A model generated the notes under the pieces. It had not been told where the DNA came from. It did not search any database and worked only from the letters and a program-made list of their open reading frames with translations. Positions 41,775 to 50,447 of a stretch of 64,000 nucleotides of DNA are shown in pieces. Source of the stretch: Caulobacter hibisci. GTDB taxonomy: Bacteria; Pseudomonadota; Alphaproteobacteria; Caulobacterales; Caulobacteraceae. Location of the stretch: assembly GCF_016135805.1 (NCBI RefSeq), contig NZ_JADWOX010000008.1:62001-126000 (forward strand), written 5' to 3'. A program made the translations under genes and the position numbers. Position 1 is the first letter of the stretch, and every line of letters starts with the position of its first letter.

Positions 41775-43565
41775 ATGAACGCGCCCTTCAAGCCCGACGC
41801 CCTTCCCGAGTGGAACCTCGCCGACCTCTATGCCGGTCGCGAGGATCCGAGGATCGAGACCGACCTGGCCGCCGCCAAGGCCGCCAATGACGAGCTGGCC
41901 TCGCTGGAGGGCATGTTCCTCGAAGCCCGGGGCGAGCCCGAGCGCCTGGGCAAGCTGCTCGATCGCGGGATCCGGCTCTATGAGGAGGCCGTCAACGGGC
42001 TGTGGGGCGTGGGCGCCTATGCGGGCCTGGCCGCCTCGACCGCCCGCGACGACCCGGCCTGGGCCAAGTTCGAGGCCGATCTTCGCGCCCGCTCCTCGCA
42101 GATCGCCGCCGAGAGCCTGTTCTTCTCGCTGGAGCTGAACCAGCTGGAGGACGCCGAGCTCGAGGCCGCGCTGAAGGCCCACGAGCCGGTCCGCCGCTGG
42201 ACCCCGTGGCTGCGCCGCCTGCGCCTGTCGCGCCCGCACGAGCTGTCGGCCGAGCTGGAGCGCTACATCGTCGATCGCGGCCCGGCCGTGGCCAACTGGG
42301 TGCGGCTCTATGACGAGACCCTGGCCAAACTGTCGGCCAAGGTCGGCAAGGAGCAGCTGACCCTGCCCGAGGCGCTGAACCGCCTGTCCGACCCCGACGT
42401 GCGCCGCCGCAAGGCCGCCGCCGACGGTCTGGCCCACGCCCTGGAAGAGCGCGCCTCGACCCAGGCGCTGGTGGTGAACACCCTGGCCTTCGAAAAGCAG
42501 GTCGAGGACCGCTGGCGGCGCTATGACGAGCCGGCCCACTCGCGCCACCTGGCCAACGAGGTCGACGCCGACGCGGTGGACGCCCTGGAAGCGGCCGTGG
42601 TCGAGGCCTATCCGCGCCTGTCGCACCGCTATTATGCGCTCAAGGCCAAGGCCATGGGCCGCAAGTCGCTCGACTACTGGGACCGCAACGCCCCCCTCGA
42701 CGCCGCCCAGCCGCGCACCTATCCCTGGGCCGAGGCCAAGGACGTGGTGCTGGAAAGCTTCCAGGCCCTGGCCCCGAAGTTCGCCGACACCGCCGAGACC
42801 TTCTTCACCCAGCCGTGGATCGACGCCCGCCCCCGCGCGGGCAAGCAGTCGGGCGCCTATTCGCACCCGGTAACCGCCGACCGCCACCCCTACGTCTTCA
42901 TGAACTACATGGGCGAGCGGCGCGACGTGCTGACCCTGGCCCACGAACTGGGCCACGCCGTGCACCAGACCCTGTGCGCGCCGCTGGGGACCCTGCTGGC
43001 CGACACGCCCCTGACCCTGGCCGAGACGGCCTCGATCTTCGGCGAAGGCCTGGTGTTCGACCGCCTGCTGGCCGAGGCCACGCCCGCCGACCGCAAGGGG
43101 CTGCTGGCCGGCAAGATCGAGGACGGCCTCAACACCGTCGTCCGCCAGATCGCCTTCCACCGCTTCGAACGCCGCTTCCACGCCGCCCGCCAGGAGGGCG
43201 AGCTGTCGCCCGACCAGATCGGCGGCCTGTGGCTGGAGGTGATGGCCGAGAGCCTGGGCCCGGCCGTCAAGCTGAACGAGGGCTACGAGCACTACTGGGC
43301 CTATGTCAGCCACTTCGTGCATGCGCCCTTCTATGTCTACGCCTACGCGTTCGGCGACCTGCTGGTGCGCGGCCTGATGGAGAAGCGCCGCGAGGATCCG
43401 GAGACCTTCGCTCCCCTCTACGAAGACCTGCTGGCCGCCGGCGGCACCCGCACCTATGTCGAGGCCCTCAAGCCCTTCGGCCTCAACCCGCGCGACAAGG
43501 CGTTCTGGGCGGCCGGCTGCCGGCAGTTGGAACGGCTGGTGGACGAGTTCGAGGCGCTGGTGTGA
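41775..43565 (+). CDS. M3 family oligoendopeptidase (PepF-like)
   Basis: 596 residues. Zinc metallopeptidase: HELGHAVH (about 395-402), with the third ligand Glu in ETASIFGEG. The N-terminal helical domain of PepF precedes it, and HYWAYVSHFVHAPFYVYAYA is the family C-terminal signature. Cytosolic peptide recycling is the usual role. The ATG at 41775 starts MNAPFKPD; an upstream ATG at 41721 lies close to the repeat and adds an unlike MRPSQLPPPPL. Flanked by two family A repeats. Confidence 0.93.
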   Translation: MNAPFKPDALPEWNLADLYAGREDPRIETDLAAAKAANDELASLEGMFLEARGEPERLGKLLDRGIRLYEEAVNGLWGVGAYAGLAASTARDDPAWAKFEADLRARSSQIAAESLFFSLELNQLEDAELEAALKAHEPVRRWTPWLRRLRLSRPHELSAELERYIVDRGPAVANWVRLYDETLAKLSAKVGKEQLTLPEALNRLSDPDVRRRKAAADGLAHALEERASTQALVVNTLAFEKQVEDRWRRYDEPAHSRHLANEVDADAVDALEAAVVEAYPRLSHRYYALKAKAMGRKSLDYWDRNAPLDAAQPRTYPWAEAKDVVLESFQALAPKFADTAETFFTQPWIDARPRAGKQSGAYSHPVTADRHPYVFMNYMGERRDVLTLAHELGHAVHQTLCAPLGTLLADTPLTLAETASIFGEGLVFDRLLAEATPADRKGLLAGKIEDGLNTVVRQIAFHRFERRFHAARQEGELSPDQIGGLWLEVMAESLGPAVKLNEGYEHYWAYVSHFVHAPFYVYAYAFGDLLVRGLMEKRREDPETFAPLYEDLLAAGGTRTYVEALKPFGLNPRDKAFWAAGCRQLERLVDEFEALV

Positions 43566-43580
43566 TCGGGCAAGATCGCG

Positions 43581-43723
43581 CCCTTCTCCCCTTGCGGGAG
43601 AAGGTGGCCGCCGCAGGCGGTCGGATGAGGGGTCGCGCCGCCCGCGCCGCTGCGTGCGAACCGACAGGCCTGTCGCCCCCTCATCCGTCGCTTCGCGACA
43701 CCTTCTCCCGCAAGGGGAGAAGG
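43581..43723. repeat. Composite intergenic palindrome, family A copy 9 (short)
   Basis: Outer hairpins intact; the centre is shorter and lacks the GCCGCGAC mini-hairpin and one GGGTCTCTC arm. It ends only 7 bp before the ATG of the ABC1 kinase gene, so the GGGGAGAAGGAGAG of its right edge supplies that gene's ribosome-binding site. Confidence 0.85.
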
Positions 43724-43730
43724 AGAGATC

Positions 43731-45104
43731 ATGTCTGACCCGGCCAAAGATCGCGAACGCGACCGCCTCTCCGGCCGCCTCGCCCGTTTCGCCAAGGTCG
43801 GGGCGGGTCTCTCCGGCGCCGCCGTCAGCTACGGCGCCAACAGCCTGTTCGCCGGCGACGACGCCAGCGCCCGCAACGCCAAGGCGCTGAAGGCGGCGCT
43901 GGGCGGGCTGAAGGGGCCGCTGATGAAGGCGGCGCAGATGTTCGCCACAGTGCCCGACCTCCTGCCGCCGGAGTTCGCCAAGGAACTGGCCGAGCTCCAG
44001 ACCAACGCCCCGGCCATGGGCTGGCCGTTCGTGCGCCGGCGGATGGCGGCCGAACTCGGCGCCGACTGGGCCACGAAATTCCAAAGCTTCGAGCACGACG
44101 CCGCAGCGGCCGCTTCCCTGGGCCAGGTGCACCGCGCCGTCGCGCCGGACGGTCGCAAGCTGGCGGTGAAGCTGCAATACCCCGACATGCAGAGCGCCGT
44201 CGAAAGCGATCTTGGCCAGCTGCGCGCCCTGATCGCCCTGCTCAAGCGCATGGACGGCTCGATCGACCCCACCGAGATGATCGAGGAAATCGGCGACCGC
44301 CTGCGCGAGGAGCTCGACTACGAGCGCGAGGCGAAGATGATGCTCGTCTACGGGGGCTTCTTCGCCGGCCGCGACGACATCCGTACGCCCGAGCCGGTGC
44401 CGGCGCTGTCGACCAAGCGGCTGCTGAGCATGACCTGGCTCGACGGCCAGGGGCTGATGGCCTTCAAGAGCGCGCCGCAGGAAACCCGCGACCGCATCGC
44501 CGCCCTGCTGTTCGAGGCCTGGTGGGGTCCGATGACTCACATCGGCGTCATCCATGGCGACCCGCACCTGGGCAACTACACCTTCGGCGGCGGCGAGGAC
44601 GGGGCCGCGCACCTCAACCTGCTCGACTTCGGCTGCATCCGGGTGTTTCCGCCGCGCTTCGTGGCCGGGGTGGTGCGGCTCTATCGCGCCCTCTCGGAAG
44701 ACGATCGCGCCGGCCAGATGGAGGCCTATCGCAGCTGGGGCTTCGCCAACCTGACCGACGAGCTGGTCGACGTGCTGAACGTCTGGGCGCGGTTCATCTA
44801 TGGCCCGCTGCTCGACGACCGGGTGCGCACGGTGGCCGACGACGTGCCGCCCGGCGAGTATGGCCGCCGCGAAGCCTTCAAGGTGCGCCAGGCGCTGAAA
44901 TCGGTCGGCGGCGTGACGATCCCCCGCGAGTTCGTGTTCATGGACCGCGCCGCCATCGGCCTGGGCGCGGCCTTCCTGCACCTGGGCGCCCGCCACAATT
45001 GGCGCGCCCTGTTCGAGGCCTCGCTGGAGGGGTTCTCGGAAGAGGGTCTGGCGGAGCGGCAGAAGGCGGTGCTGGGGGCGGCGGGGATCGCGGCTCCGGC
45101 GTGA
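43731..45104 (+). CDS. ABC1/AarF/UbiB family atypical kinase
   Basis: 457 residues. UbiB-type protein-kinase-like fold: the KxGQ-like motif LMKAAQMFAT (KxAQ here), the A-rich loop AAAASLGQVHRA, and the Lys in LAVKLQYPDM. Also seen are ELDYEREAK, HGDPHLGNYTFGG (catalytic loop) and LLDFGCIR (DFG). UbiB/ADCK proteins are ATPases that support ubiquinone synthesis. It lacks an obvious C-terminal membrane anchor. Its Shine-Dalgarno is part of the preceding repeat. KxGQ reading KxAQ is a change in the family hallmark. Confidence 0.88.
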   Translation: MSDPAKDRERDRLSGRLARFAKVGAGLSGAAVSYGANSLFAGDDASARNAKALKAALGGLKGPLMKAAQMFATVPDLLPPEFAKELAELQTNAPAMGWPFVRRRMAAELGADWATKFQSFEHDAAAAASLGQVHRAVAPDGRKLAVKLQYPDMQSAVESDLGQLRALIALLKRMDGSIDPTEMIEEIGDRLREELDYEREAKMMLVYGGFFAGRDDIRTPEPVPALSTKRLLSMTWLDGQGLMAFKSAPQETRDRIAALLFEAWWGPMTHIGVIHGDPHLGNYTFGGGEDGAAHLNLLDFGCIRVFPPRFVAGVVRLYRALSEDDRAGQMEAYRSWGFANLTDELVDVLNVWARFIYGPLLDDRVRTVADDVPPGEYGRREAFKVRQALKSVGGVTIPREFVFMDRAAIGLGAAFLHLGARHNWRALFEASLEGFSEEGLAERQKAVLGAAGIAAPA

Positions 45105-45127
45105 CGCCTTGAGCGCAGTCCCTTAAC

Positions 45128-45224
45128 AGACGTCATCACCCGCTTTATGCGGGTGACCCAAGCGGAGCTTCCGCATTGTTTTCCGCCTCGGCTTGGGTCC
45201 CCCGAACAAGTCGGGGGATGACGA
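45128..45224. repeat. Intergenic palindrome, family E-like copy 2
   Basis: GTCATCACCCGCTTTATGCGGGTGACCCAAGC and, inverted in outline, GCTTGGGTCCCCCGAACAAGTCGGGGGATGACG, about 30 bp apart. The outer GTCATC/GATGAC and the inner ACCCAAGC/GCTTGGGT pair; the inner hairpins differ. It lies between the kinase and pirin genes, 10 bp before the pirin ATG. Confidence 0.8.
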
Positions 45225-45233
45225 GGTTTTGGA

Positions 45234-46079
45234 ATGCGCACCATCGCCCGCCTGCACGCGGCCTATCGCGACGACATCGGCGACCTCTCGACCCGTCGCC
45301 CCCTGCCCGGTCCGGCGATCGAGCAGCTGGATCCGTTCCTGTTCCTCAACCACCACGGCCCGCAGACCTATCGCCCGGGTAATCGCGGCCTGCCGTTCGG
45401 GCCGCATCCGCATCGCGGCTTCGAGACCGTGACCTTCATCCTCGAAGGCCAACTGTCGCACCTGGACAGCGGCGGCCACGAGAGCGTCATCGACGCCGGC
45501 GGCGTGCAGTGGATGACGGCCGGCAGCGGCCTGGTGCACGCCGAGCTGTCGCCCGAGACCTTCAAGCGCAGCGGCGGGCCGCTGGAAATCCTGCAGCTGT
45601 GGGTCAACCTGCCCAGCCGCCTGAAGATGACCAAGCCGCACTATGTCGGCCTGCAGGCGCCCGACATTCCGAAGATCCAAAAGGACGGCGCGACGATCGA
45701 GCTGATCTCGGGCGAGGTCGACGGCGTGACCGGCCCGATCAAGTCCCTGACCGGCGTGGCCATGAGCGTCGTGCGGCTGGAGGCGGGCGCGGCCTTGTCC
45801 CTGCCGATCCCGGCCGGGCGGGCGGTGTTCCTCTATGTGGTGCGCGGCTCGATCGCGATCGGCGACCGGACGGCGGGCGCGGCGAACCTCGTCGAGCTGA
45901 CCGACGGCGAAGGCCTTGATCTCTCGTCCGTGGACGGCGCGGTGCTGCTGCTCGGCCACGCCGACCCGATCCGCGAACCGGTCGTCTCGCATGGGCCGTT
46001 CGTGATGACGACGCGGGAGGAGATCATCCAGGCGATCCAGGATTACCAGGCGGGCAAGTTCGGCAGCGTGAACGCGTAG
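45234..46079 (+). CDS. Pirin family protein
   Basis: 281 residues. Bicupin with metal ligands in PFGPHPHRGFETVTFILEG (His-x-His), LSHLDSGG (His) and GLVHAE (Glu). Bacterial pirins include quercetin dioxygenases and redox or regulatory proteins; the role here is unknown. The ATG at 45234 comes just after a palindromic repeat. The family start MRTIARLHAAY is plausible. Confidence 0.88.
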   Translation: MRTIARLHAAYRDDIGDLSTRRPLPGPAIEQLDPFLFLNHHGPQTYRPGNRGLPFGPHPHRGFETVTFILEGQLSHLDSGGHESVIDAGGVQWMTAGSGLVHAELSPETFKRSGGPLEILQLWVNLPSRLKMTKPHYVGLQAPDIPKIQKDGATIELISGEVDGVTGPIKSLTGVAMSVVRLEAGAALSLPIPAGRAVFLYVVRGSIAIGDRTAGAANLVELTDGEGLDLSSVDGAVLLLGHADPIREPVVSHGPFVMTTREEIIQAIQDYQAGKFGSVNA

Positions 46080-46083
46080 GAAA

Positions 46084-46290
46084 CCCCCTCAGTCGCTTTG
46101 CGACAGCTCCCCCAGAGGGGGAGCATCTCGAAGAGCGAGCCCGTCCAACAAGATCCTCCCCCTCTGGGGGAGGTGGCCCGAAGGGCCGGAGGGGGGACGT
46201 TTTCGGCCGCTGAGAAGCTGGCCGATTTCGCACCCCTCCCCTCTCCGTCGGCTGCGCCGACACCTCTCCCACGGGGAGAGGGTCTTGCGG
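46084..46290. repeat. Family B palindrome: half copy plus full copy
   Basis: A half element (46084-46131: CCCCCTCAGTCGCTTTGCGACAGCTCCCCC) is followed by a full copy (46152-46290). The latter contains GATCCTCCCCCTCTGGGGGAGG, GGCCCGAAGGGCC, GACGTTTTCGGCC, GTCGGCTGCGCCGAC and CTCTCCCACGGGGAGAGG. It fills the gap between the pirin and thioesterase genes. Confidence 0.85.
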
Positions 46291-46320
46291 GCGCATTCAA
46301 ACGACCGTTAGACTTCCCCC

Positions 46321-46794
46321 ATGTCCGACGACCTGACCGAGGCCCAGAGCGCCGCCATCCCCGACGGCTACGCCCAGCTGAACTGGACGCGCGGGTTCGG
46401 CCGGCAGATCGGGCCGCTGTACGAGCGCGCCGACGGTCCGGGCGAGGCGACGCTGGGCTTCCGGGTCGAGGAGCATCACACCAACGGCCTGGGCAACTGC
46501 CACGGCGGCATGCTGATGAGCTTCGCCGACATGGCCTGGGGCCGGATCATCTCGCTGCAGAAGTCCTATTCGTGGGTCACGGTGCGGCTGATGACGGACT
46601 TCCTGTCGGGCGCGCAGCTGGGCGAGTTCGTCGAGGGCCGGGGCGAACTGCTGGCGGAAGAAGACGGCATCTTCACCGTGCGCGGCCGCATCTGGACCGG
46701 CGAGCGGACCCTGATCACCGGCACCGGGATCTTCAAGGCGCTGAGCCCCCGCAAGCCCCGCCCCGGCGAGATCGCCTTCCGCGAGGAGGCCTGA
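46321..46794 (+). CDS. Hotdog-fold thioesterase (PaaI-type)
   Basis: 157 residues. Hotdog signature [18 protein letters not shown] (about 57-74) and [13 protein letters not shown], with [22 protein letters not shown] at the end. Hydrolyses acyl-CoA-like thioesters, substrate unknown. 3 bp before the next hydrolase gene, so co-transcribed. Confidence 0.88.
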   Translation: MSDDLTEAQSAAIPDGYAQLNWTRGFGRQIGPLYERADGPGEATLGFRVEEHHTNGLGNCHGGMLMSFADMAWGRIISLQKSYSWVTVRLMTDFLSGAQLGEFVEGRGELLAEEDGIFTVRGRIWTGERTLITGTGIFKALSPRKPRPGEIAFREEA

Positions 46795-46797
46795 GCC

Positions 46798-47721
46798 ATG
46801 GCCGACGACCACGCCGCCCCCGCCTCGCTGCTGGCCCCGTTCGACGGCGCGCCGCCGCCCGCCCCCGCCTGGTTCGACGCCACCGTCGCCATCGAGCCCG
46901 AACGCTCGACCATCGAGGTGCTCGGCACGTCGATCGAACTGCTGACCTGGGGCGAGGTCGGCAAGCCGGGCCTGCTGTTCCTGCACGGCAACGGCGCCCA
47001 TGCCGACTGGTGGAGCTTCATCGCGCCCTATTTCGCGGCCGACTGGCGGATCGCGGCGATCTCCTGGGCAGGCATGGGCGACAGCGGCTGGCGCGAGGCC
47101 TACAGCGCCGAAACCTTCGCGGCCGAGGCCTTCGCCGCGGTCGAGGCGGCCCAACTGGAGGTCGGCGGGCATAAGCCGATCTTCGTCGGCCACTCGTTCG
47201 GCGGCTTTCCCACTCTCTACTGCGCCGCCCGCCATGCCGAGCGGCTGCGCGGGGCGATCCTGGTCGACACCAGCATCCAGCCGCCGGAAAAGCGCTGGAA
47301 AGGCCCGCCGCCGCGCTCGGGCTTCGGGACCAAGGTCTATCCGACCCTGGAAGAGGCCCTGGCCCGCTTCCGCCTTGCCCCGCCGCAGGCTTGCGAGAAC
47401 CTCTACATCGCCGACTTCATCGCCCGCCGCTCGCTGAAGGAAGTCGAGGGCGGCTGGACCTGGAAGTTCGACCCGGCCATCTGGCAGCGGTTCTCGATGC
47501 CTGATCTCGGCCTGCTGCTGACCGAGATCGCCTGCCCGGCGGCCCTGATGTGGGGCGAGCGCTCGGGGCTTATGCATGCCGAGACCTTGGACTATATGGT
47601 CGCGCAGATGCCCAAGGACGTTCTGCGCTTGCCCATTCCCGACGCCGACCACCACGTGATGATCGACCAGCCCCTGGCCTTCACGGCCGGGCTTCGCGGC
47701 CTGCTGGCGGCCTGGGCGTGA
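46798..47721 (+). CDS. Alpha/beta hydrolase
   Basis: 307 residues. HG motif LFLHGNGAHADWW, nucleophile elbow VGHSFGGFP (Ser about 131), acidic residue probably in MWGERSGL, and His in DADHHVMIDQP. Cytosolic, no signal. Spaced 3 bp from the thioesterase upstream and overlapping the glycosyltransferase downstream (GTGA), so the three form a unit. Substrate unknown. Confidence 0.86.
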   Translation: MADDHAAPASLLAPFDGAPPPAPAWFDATVAIEPERSTIEVLGTSIELLTWGEVGKPGLLFLHGNGAHADWWSFIAPYFAADWRIAAISWAGMGDSGWREAYSAETFAAEAFAAVEAAQLEVGGHKPIFVGHSFGGFPTLYCAARHAERLRGAILVDTSIQPPEKRWKGPPPRSGFGTKVYPTLEEALARFRLAPPQACENLYIADFIARRSLKEVEGGWTWKFDPAIWQRFSMPDLGLLLTEIACPAALMWGERSGLMHAETLDYMVAQMPKDVLRLPIPDADHHVMIDQPLAFTAGLRGLLAAWA

Positions 47722-48725
47722 ACCTCGATCCCGCCGCTTCGGCTCAGGCGGGCCGGGGCCTCGTCATGGTCTACATGCCCGACCGGGGCGTGGGCGACCT
47801 GACCTGGCACCTGCCGACCCTGCGCGCCATCGCCGCCCAGACGCCGGAAAAGACCGTGCTGCTGGCCGCCCGTCCGTCGAGCCGGGCCCGCGACCTGCTG
47901 GGCGCGGAGACCTGCGTCACGGCGATCGACTACGTCGAGTACCGATCGGGGACCTGGAAGAACCTTCAGGAGATCGCCGACTTCTACCGCCTCTGTCGGA
48001 CCCGCCGGCCGCGCGCGGTGTGGATTCTCGAGAAGATCGACCGCCCCGCCATCGGCGCGGCCCTGGCCGGGGTGAAGGAGCGGCGCGGCTTTGGCCTGGG
48101 CCACGGCCAGCAGCGCTGGCTGACCCACGGCCCCTACCTGCCCAAGGCCATGCGTCCGGCCCATCGGATCGACAAGCTGGCCGCCTTCGAGACGGCCCAC
48201 GGCCTGACCGTCGCCAGCCGCGAGCCGGCCATGACTCCGACCACCGCCTCGCTGGAGGCCGTCGAAGCCCGGTTCGGCGCCCTGCCCAAGCCTTGGATTG
48301 TCTACGGCGTCGGGGCCAGCGAAGCGCGCCGCATGTGGCCGCTGGCCAGCTTCGCCGCCCTCAGCGCCGGCCTTTCCGACCTGGGCGGCACGCGCTTCTG
48401 GCTGGGCGGCTTCGAGGACAAGGCCCGCGTCGACGCCCAGTTGGCGAACGGTTCGCCGGCGGGCGTGACCGAGGTCAACGTCTGCGACCTGAAGTTCGAC
48501 GTCGGCTCGGCGCTCATGGCGCGCGCCGATCTCTTCGTCGGCAACGACTCCGGGCCGATGAACCTGTCGGCCTCGGTGGGAACGCCAACGCTGGGCCTGT
48601 TCGGTCCCGGGCCGGTGCTGGACTATTCGCGCTTCCTGCACGCCGTGGCCACCGACGACCTGTCGCGACTGGAGGCCGCCACCGTCGCCGACAGCGCCCG
48701 CCGGCTGCTGGCCCAGGCCGTTTAG
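47718..48725 (+). CDS. Glycosyltransferase family 9 protein
   Basis: 335 residues. GT-B fold, heptosyltransferase-like: N-terminal MPDRGVGDLTWHLPTLRAI with the GxGDxxxxLP motif, and C-terminal FVGNDSGPMNLSASVGTPTLGLFGPG. Likely adds a sugar to lipopolysaccharide core or another glycan. The start is a GTG at 47718 overlapping the preceding stop; an ATG at 47766 gives a shorter N-terminus that still includes the motif. It is near another glycosyltransferase (48914-50011, opposite strand). Confidence 0.86.
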   Translation: MNLDPAASAQAGRGLVMVYMPDRGVGDLTWHLPTLRAIAAQTPEKTVLLAARPSSRARDLLGAETCVTAIDYVEYRSGTWKNLQEIADFYRLCRTRRPRAVWILEKIDRPAIGAALAGVKERRGFGLGHGQQRWLTHGPYLPKAMRPAHRIDKLAAFETAHGLTVASREPAMTPTTASLEAVEARFGALPKPWIVYGVGASEARRMWPLASFAALSAGLSDLGGTRFWLGGFEDKARVDAQLANGSPAGVTEVNVCDLKFDVGSALMARADLFVGNDSGPMNLSASVGTPTLGLFGPGPVLDYSRFLHAVATDDLSRLEAATVADSARRLLAQAV

Positions 48726-48756
48726 CGCCGATCGATAGTCGCCATTTTCCTCCGTG

Positions 48757-48858
48757 CATCCCCGCGAAGGCGGGGATCCAAGCCGAGGCTGCAGGTCATC
48801 GACGGCAGCTCTCCATCCTGAAAGTCAGCTTGGGTCCCCGCCTTCGCGGGGAACGACG
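48757..48858. repeat. Intergenic palindrome, family C copy 2
   Basis: CATCCCCGCGAAGGCGGGGATCCAAGC and GCTTGGGTCCCCGCCTTCGCGGGGAAC are inverted copies, matching 9061-9157. It lies between the convergent glycosyltransferase genes and is followed at once by the T9-G10 tract. Confidence 0.85.
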
Positions 48859-48860
48859 GG

Positions 48861-48879
48861 TTTTTTTTTGGGGGGGGGG
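48861..48879. repeat. Homopolymer junction T9-G10
   Basis: Nine T followed by ten G, next to a palindromic repeat. Non-coding. It is the longest simple tract in the window. Such tracts slip readily and are also prone to sequencing error. Confidence 0.7.
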
Positions 48880-48913
48880 CGACCACAGATGATGGTCGCT
48901 ACGCCGCCGCTGC

Positions 48914-50011
48914 CTAACCCGCCGCCACGATCCGGGTCAGCGCCTCTTCCATCAGGGCGCTGGAGCGGTTCCAGTCGTATTGCGCCAGTTCGGCACGCGC
49001 CCCGGCATTGAGCCGCGCGCGCAGCTCCGCGTCGGCGATCAGGGCCAGCAGGTTGGCGGCCAGGGCCGGCGGATCGTGCGGCTGGCTGAGCAGGGCCGTC
49101 CTGCCGTCGAAGGCGAACTCGCGGTGGCCCAGGTTGTCGGTGATGGCCAGGGCCGCGCCGCACAGGGCCGCCTCGCACGGCGGCAGGCCCCAGCCCTCGT
49201 TGTGGCTGGCCGAGACGAACACCGAGGCGCGGTTGTAGAGCGCCCGCAGGTCGGCGTCGGTCGGGGCGACATGATAGGTCACATAGGCCGGCAGGTCGTC
49301 GGGCGCGGCCGGGCCATACATCTCGACGGTCAGGCGCGGCTCGGCCGCGTGGGCGATGGCGAGAGCCGCCAGGGCGTCGTCGAAGCCCTTGTAGCTGGCC
49401 CGTTGGTGGATCAGGGCCACGCGGAACGGGTCGCGCTGGTCCAGCGGCGTGTCGAGGCCGAAGGTCGCCAGCTCCAGGCCGTTGGGCACCAGGGCCGCGT
49501 CAACGCCGCGCTCGGCCGCCTTGGCCCGGATCGACCGGGCGATGACGATCTTGGCCATGGCCGGCGCCCAGGCGCGCTCGACGCCCTCGGCGTTACGCTC
49601 GAAGCCGAAATCCCAATGCTGGGCGAAGAAGGCCTTCACGCCGTGGCTCGGCGGCAGGCGGTCGACGCCCTCGACGGCGTTCCAGACCGTGGCGACCACG
49701 ACGTCGCCGGCCGGCACATGGCGGGCCGAAAGGTCGGGCGCCCACAGCACCTTCACCTTGGGCGAGATCCGCGCCCAGGTCGGACGCCAGCGGCCGTCGG
49801 CCTTCCAGCGTCGCCAGCGCAGCCACAGCCGCAACCGCTTGCGCAGGCGGGCGTCGATGGCGGCGGAGGCCGGCAGCACGACGGTGACGTCGTGGCCGCG
49901 CTCGGCCAGGCGGTTGGCGTGCTCGTAGACGATGCGCGTTCCACCCACCGGGCGAAGGCTCGCCCCCGGCTCCACGAACACGATTTTCAAGCCAGCCCCC
50001 GGATGCGTCAC
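48914..50011 (-). CDS. GT4-type glycosyltransferase
   Basis: 365 residues. GT-B fold with N-terminal KIVFVEPGASLRPVGGTRIV and VYEHANRLAERGHDVTVV. The C-terminal donor site has SASHNEGWGLPPCEAALCGA, the E-x7-E pattern of GT4. Probable synthesis of a surface polysaccharide or glycolipid. Convergent with the GT9 gene and divergent from the cytochrome oxidase gene. Confidence 0.88.
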   Translation of the reverse strand: MTHPGAGLKIVFVEPGASLRPVGGTRIVYEHANRLAERGHDVTVVLPASAAIDARLRKRLRLWLRWRRWKADGRWRPTWARISPKVKVLWAPDLSARHVPAGDVVVATVWNAVEGVDRLPPSHGVKAFFAQHWDFGFERNAEGVERAWAPAMAKIVIARSIRAKAAERGVDAALVPNGLELATFGLDTPLDQRDPFRVALIHQRASYKGFDDALAALAIAHAAEPRLTVEMYGPAAPDDLPAYVTYHVAPTDADLRALYNRASVFVSASHNEGWGLPPCEAALCGAALAITDNLGHREFAFDGRTALLSQPHDPPALAANLLALIADAELRARLNAGARAELAQYDWNRSSALMEEALTRIVAAG

Positions 50012-50025
50012 GGCGCCGCCCAGGC

Positions 50026-50053
50026 TTGAGCGCCGCGCGGGGCTTGCTATACG
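50026..50053 (+). promoter_or_regulatory. Probable promoter of the oxidase subunit IV gene
   Basis: TTGAGCG (50026-50032) and GCTATACG (50046-50053) with 13 bp between, sigma-73-like, 36 bp before the ATG. Confidence 0.5.
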
Positions 50054-50088
50054 TCGGTAAGGGAAAAAATCCAGGGAGAGCCTCGTCG

Positions 50089-50328
50089 ATGGGCAACCAA
50101 GCGTCCGACTACCACCGCGGTGAAATGGACATCCACGAACAGGCCGCGACCTACGCGGCGTTCGGCAAGATGACCAAGTGGGGCTCGCTGGCGATCGCCG
50201 TCGCCCTGACCTTCTTCGTCCTGCTGTTCTGCACCCCGGCCGGCTTCATCGGCGCGGCCGGAACGGCCGTCGTGCTCGCCGTCCTGGGCATCGTGTTCCT
50301 GCGCGAGAAGGCCGCGCCAGCTCACTGA
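50089..50328 (+). CDS. aa3-type cytochrome c oxidase subunit IV
   Basis: 79 residues: soluble start YHRGEMDIHEQAATYAAFGK, then two hydrophobic segments (about 33-50 and 55-71). This is the small subunit of alphaproteobacterial aa3 oxidase (about 50-80 residues). The other oxidase genes are elsewhere. The ATG at 50089 has AGGGAGAG upstream and follows a good promoter. The short gap (119 bp) to pntAA contains a possible operator. Confidence 0.86.
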   Translation: MGNQASDYHRGEMDIHEQAATYAAFGKMTKWGSLAIAVALTFFVLLFCTPAGFIGAAGTAVVLAVLGIVFLREKAAPAH

Positions 50329-50408
50329 CACCGGTGGACATCGGCAATTTTTTGCGTCCGTCAGGCGGGTAATTCTCGACAAGAGGCAAGAACCTCCCCT
50401 AAAGAGCG

Positions 50409-50425
50409 GCTCAAGTGTTTTGAGC
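50409..50425 (+). promoter_or_regulatory. Inverted repeat GCTCAA-N5-TTGAGC before the pnt operon
   Basis: Perfect 6-bp arms with a 5-bp spacer, 22 bp upstream of the pntAA start. Could be a regulator site or an mRNA hairpin near the ribosome site (GGGGGAGG at 50438-50446). Confidence 0.4.
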
Positions 50426-50447
50426 GAACAACGCTCCCGGGGGAGGC

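Noticed and set aside
41442-44996. A 1184-codon open frame on the minus strand
   Set aside because: It is antisense to the M3 peptidase and ABC1 kinase genes and runs through a repeat. Its translation is low-complexity (Gly/Gln/Ala/Val/His). Long antisense frames are expected at this GC content.
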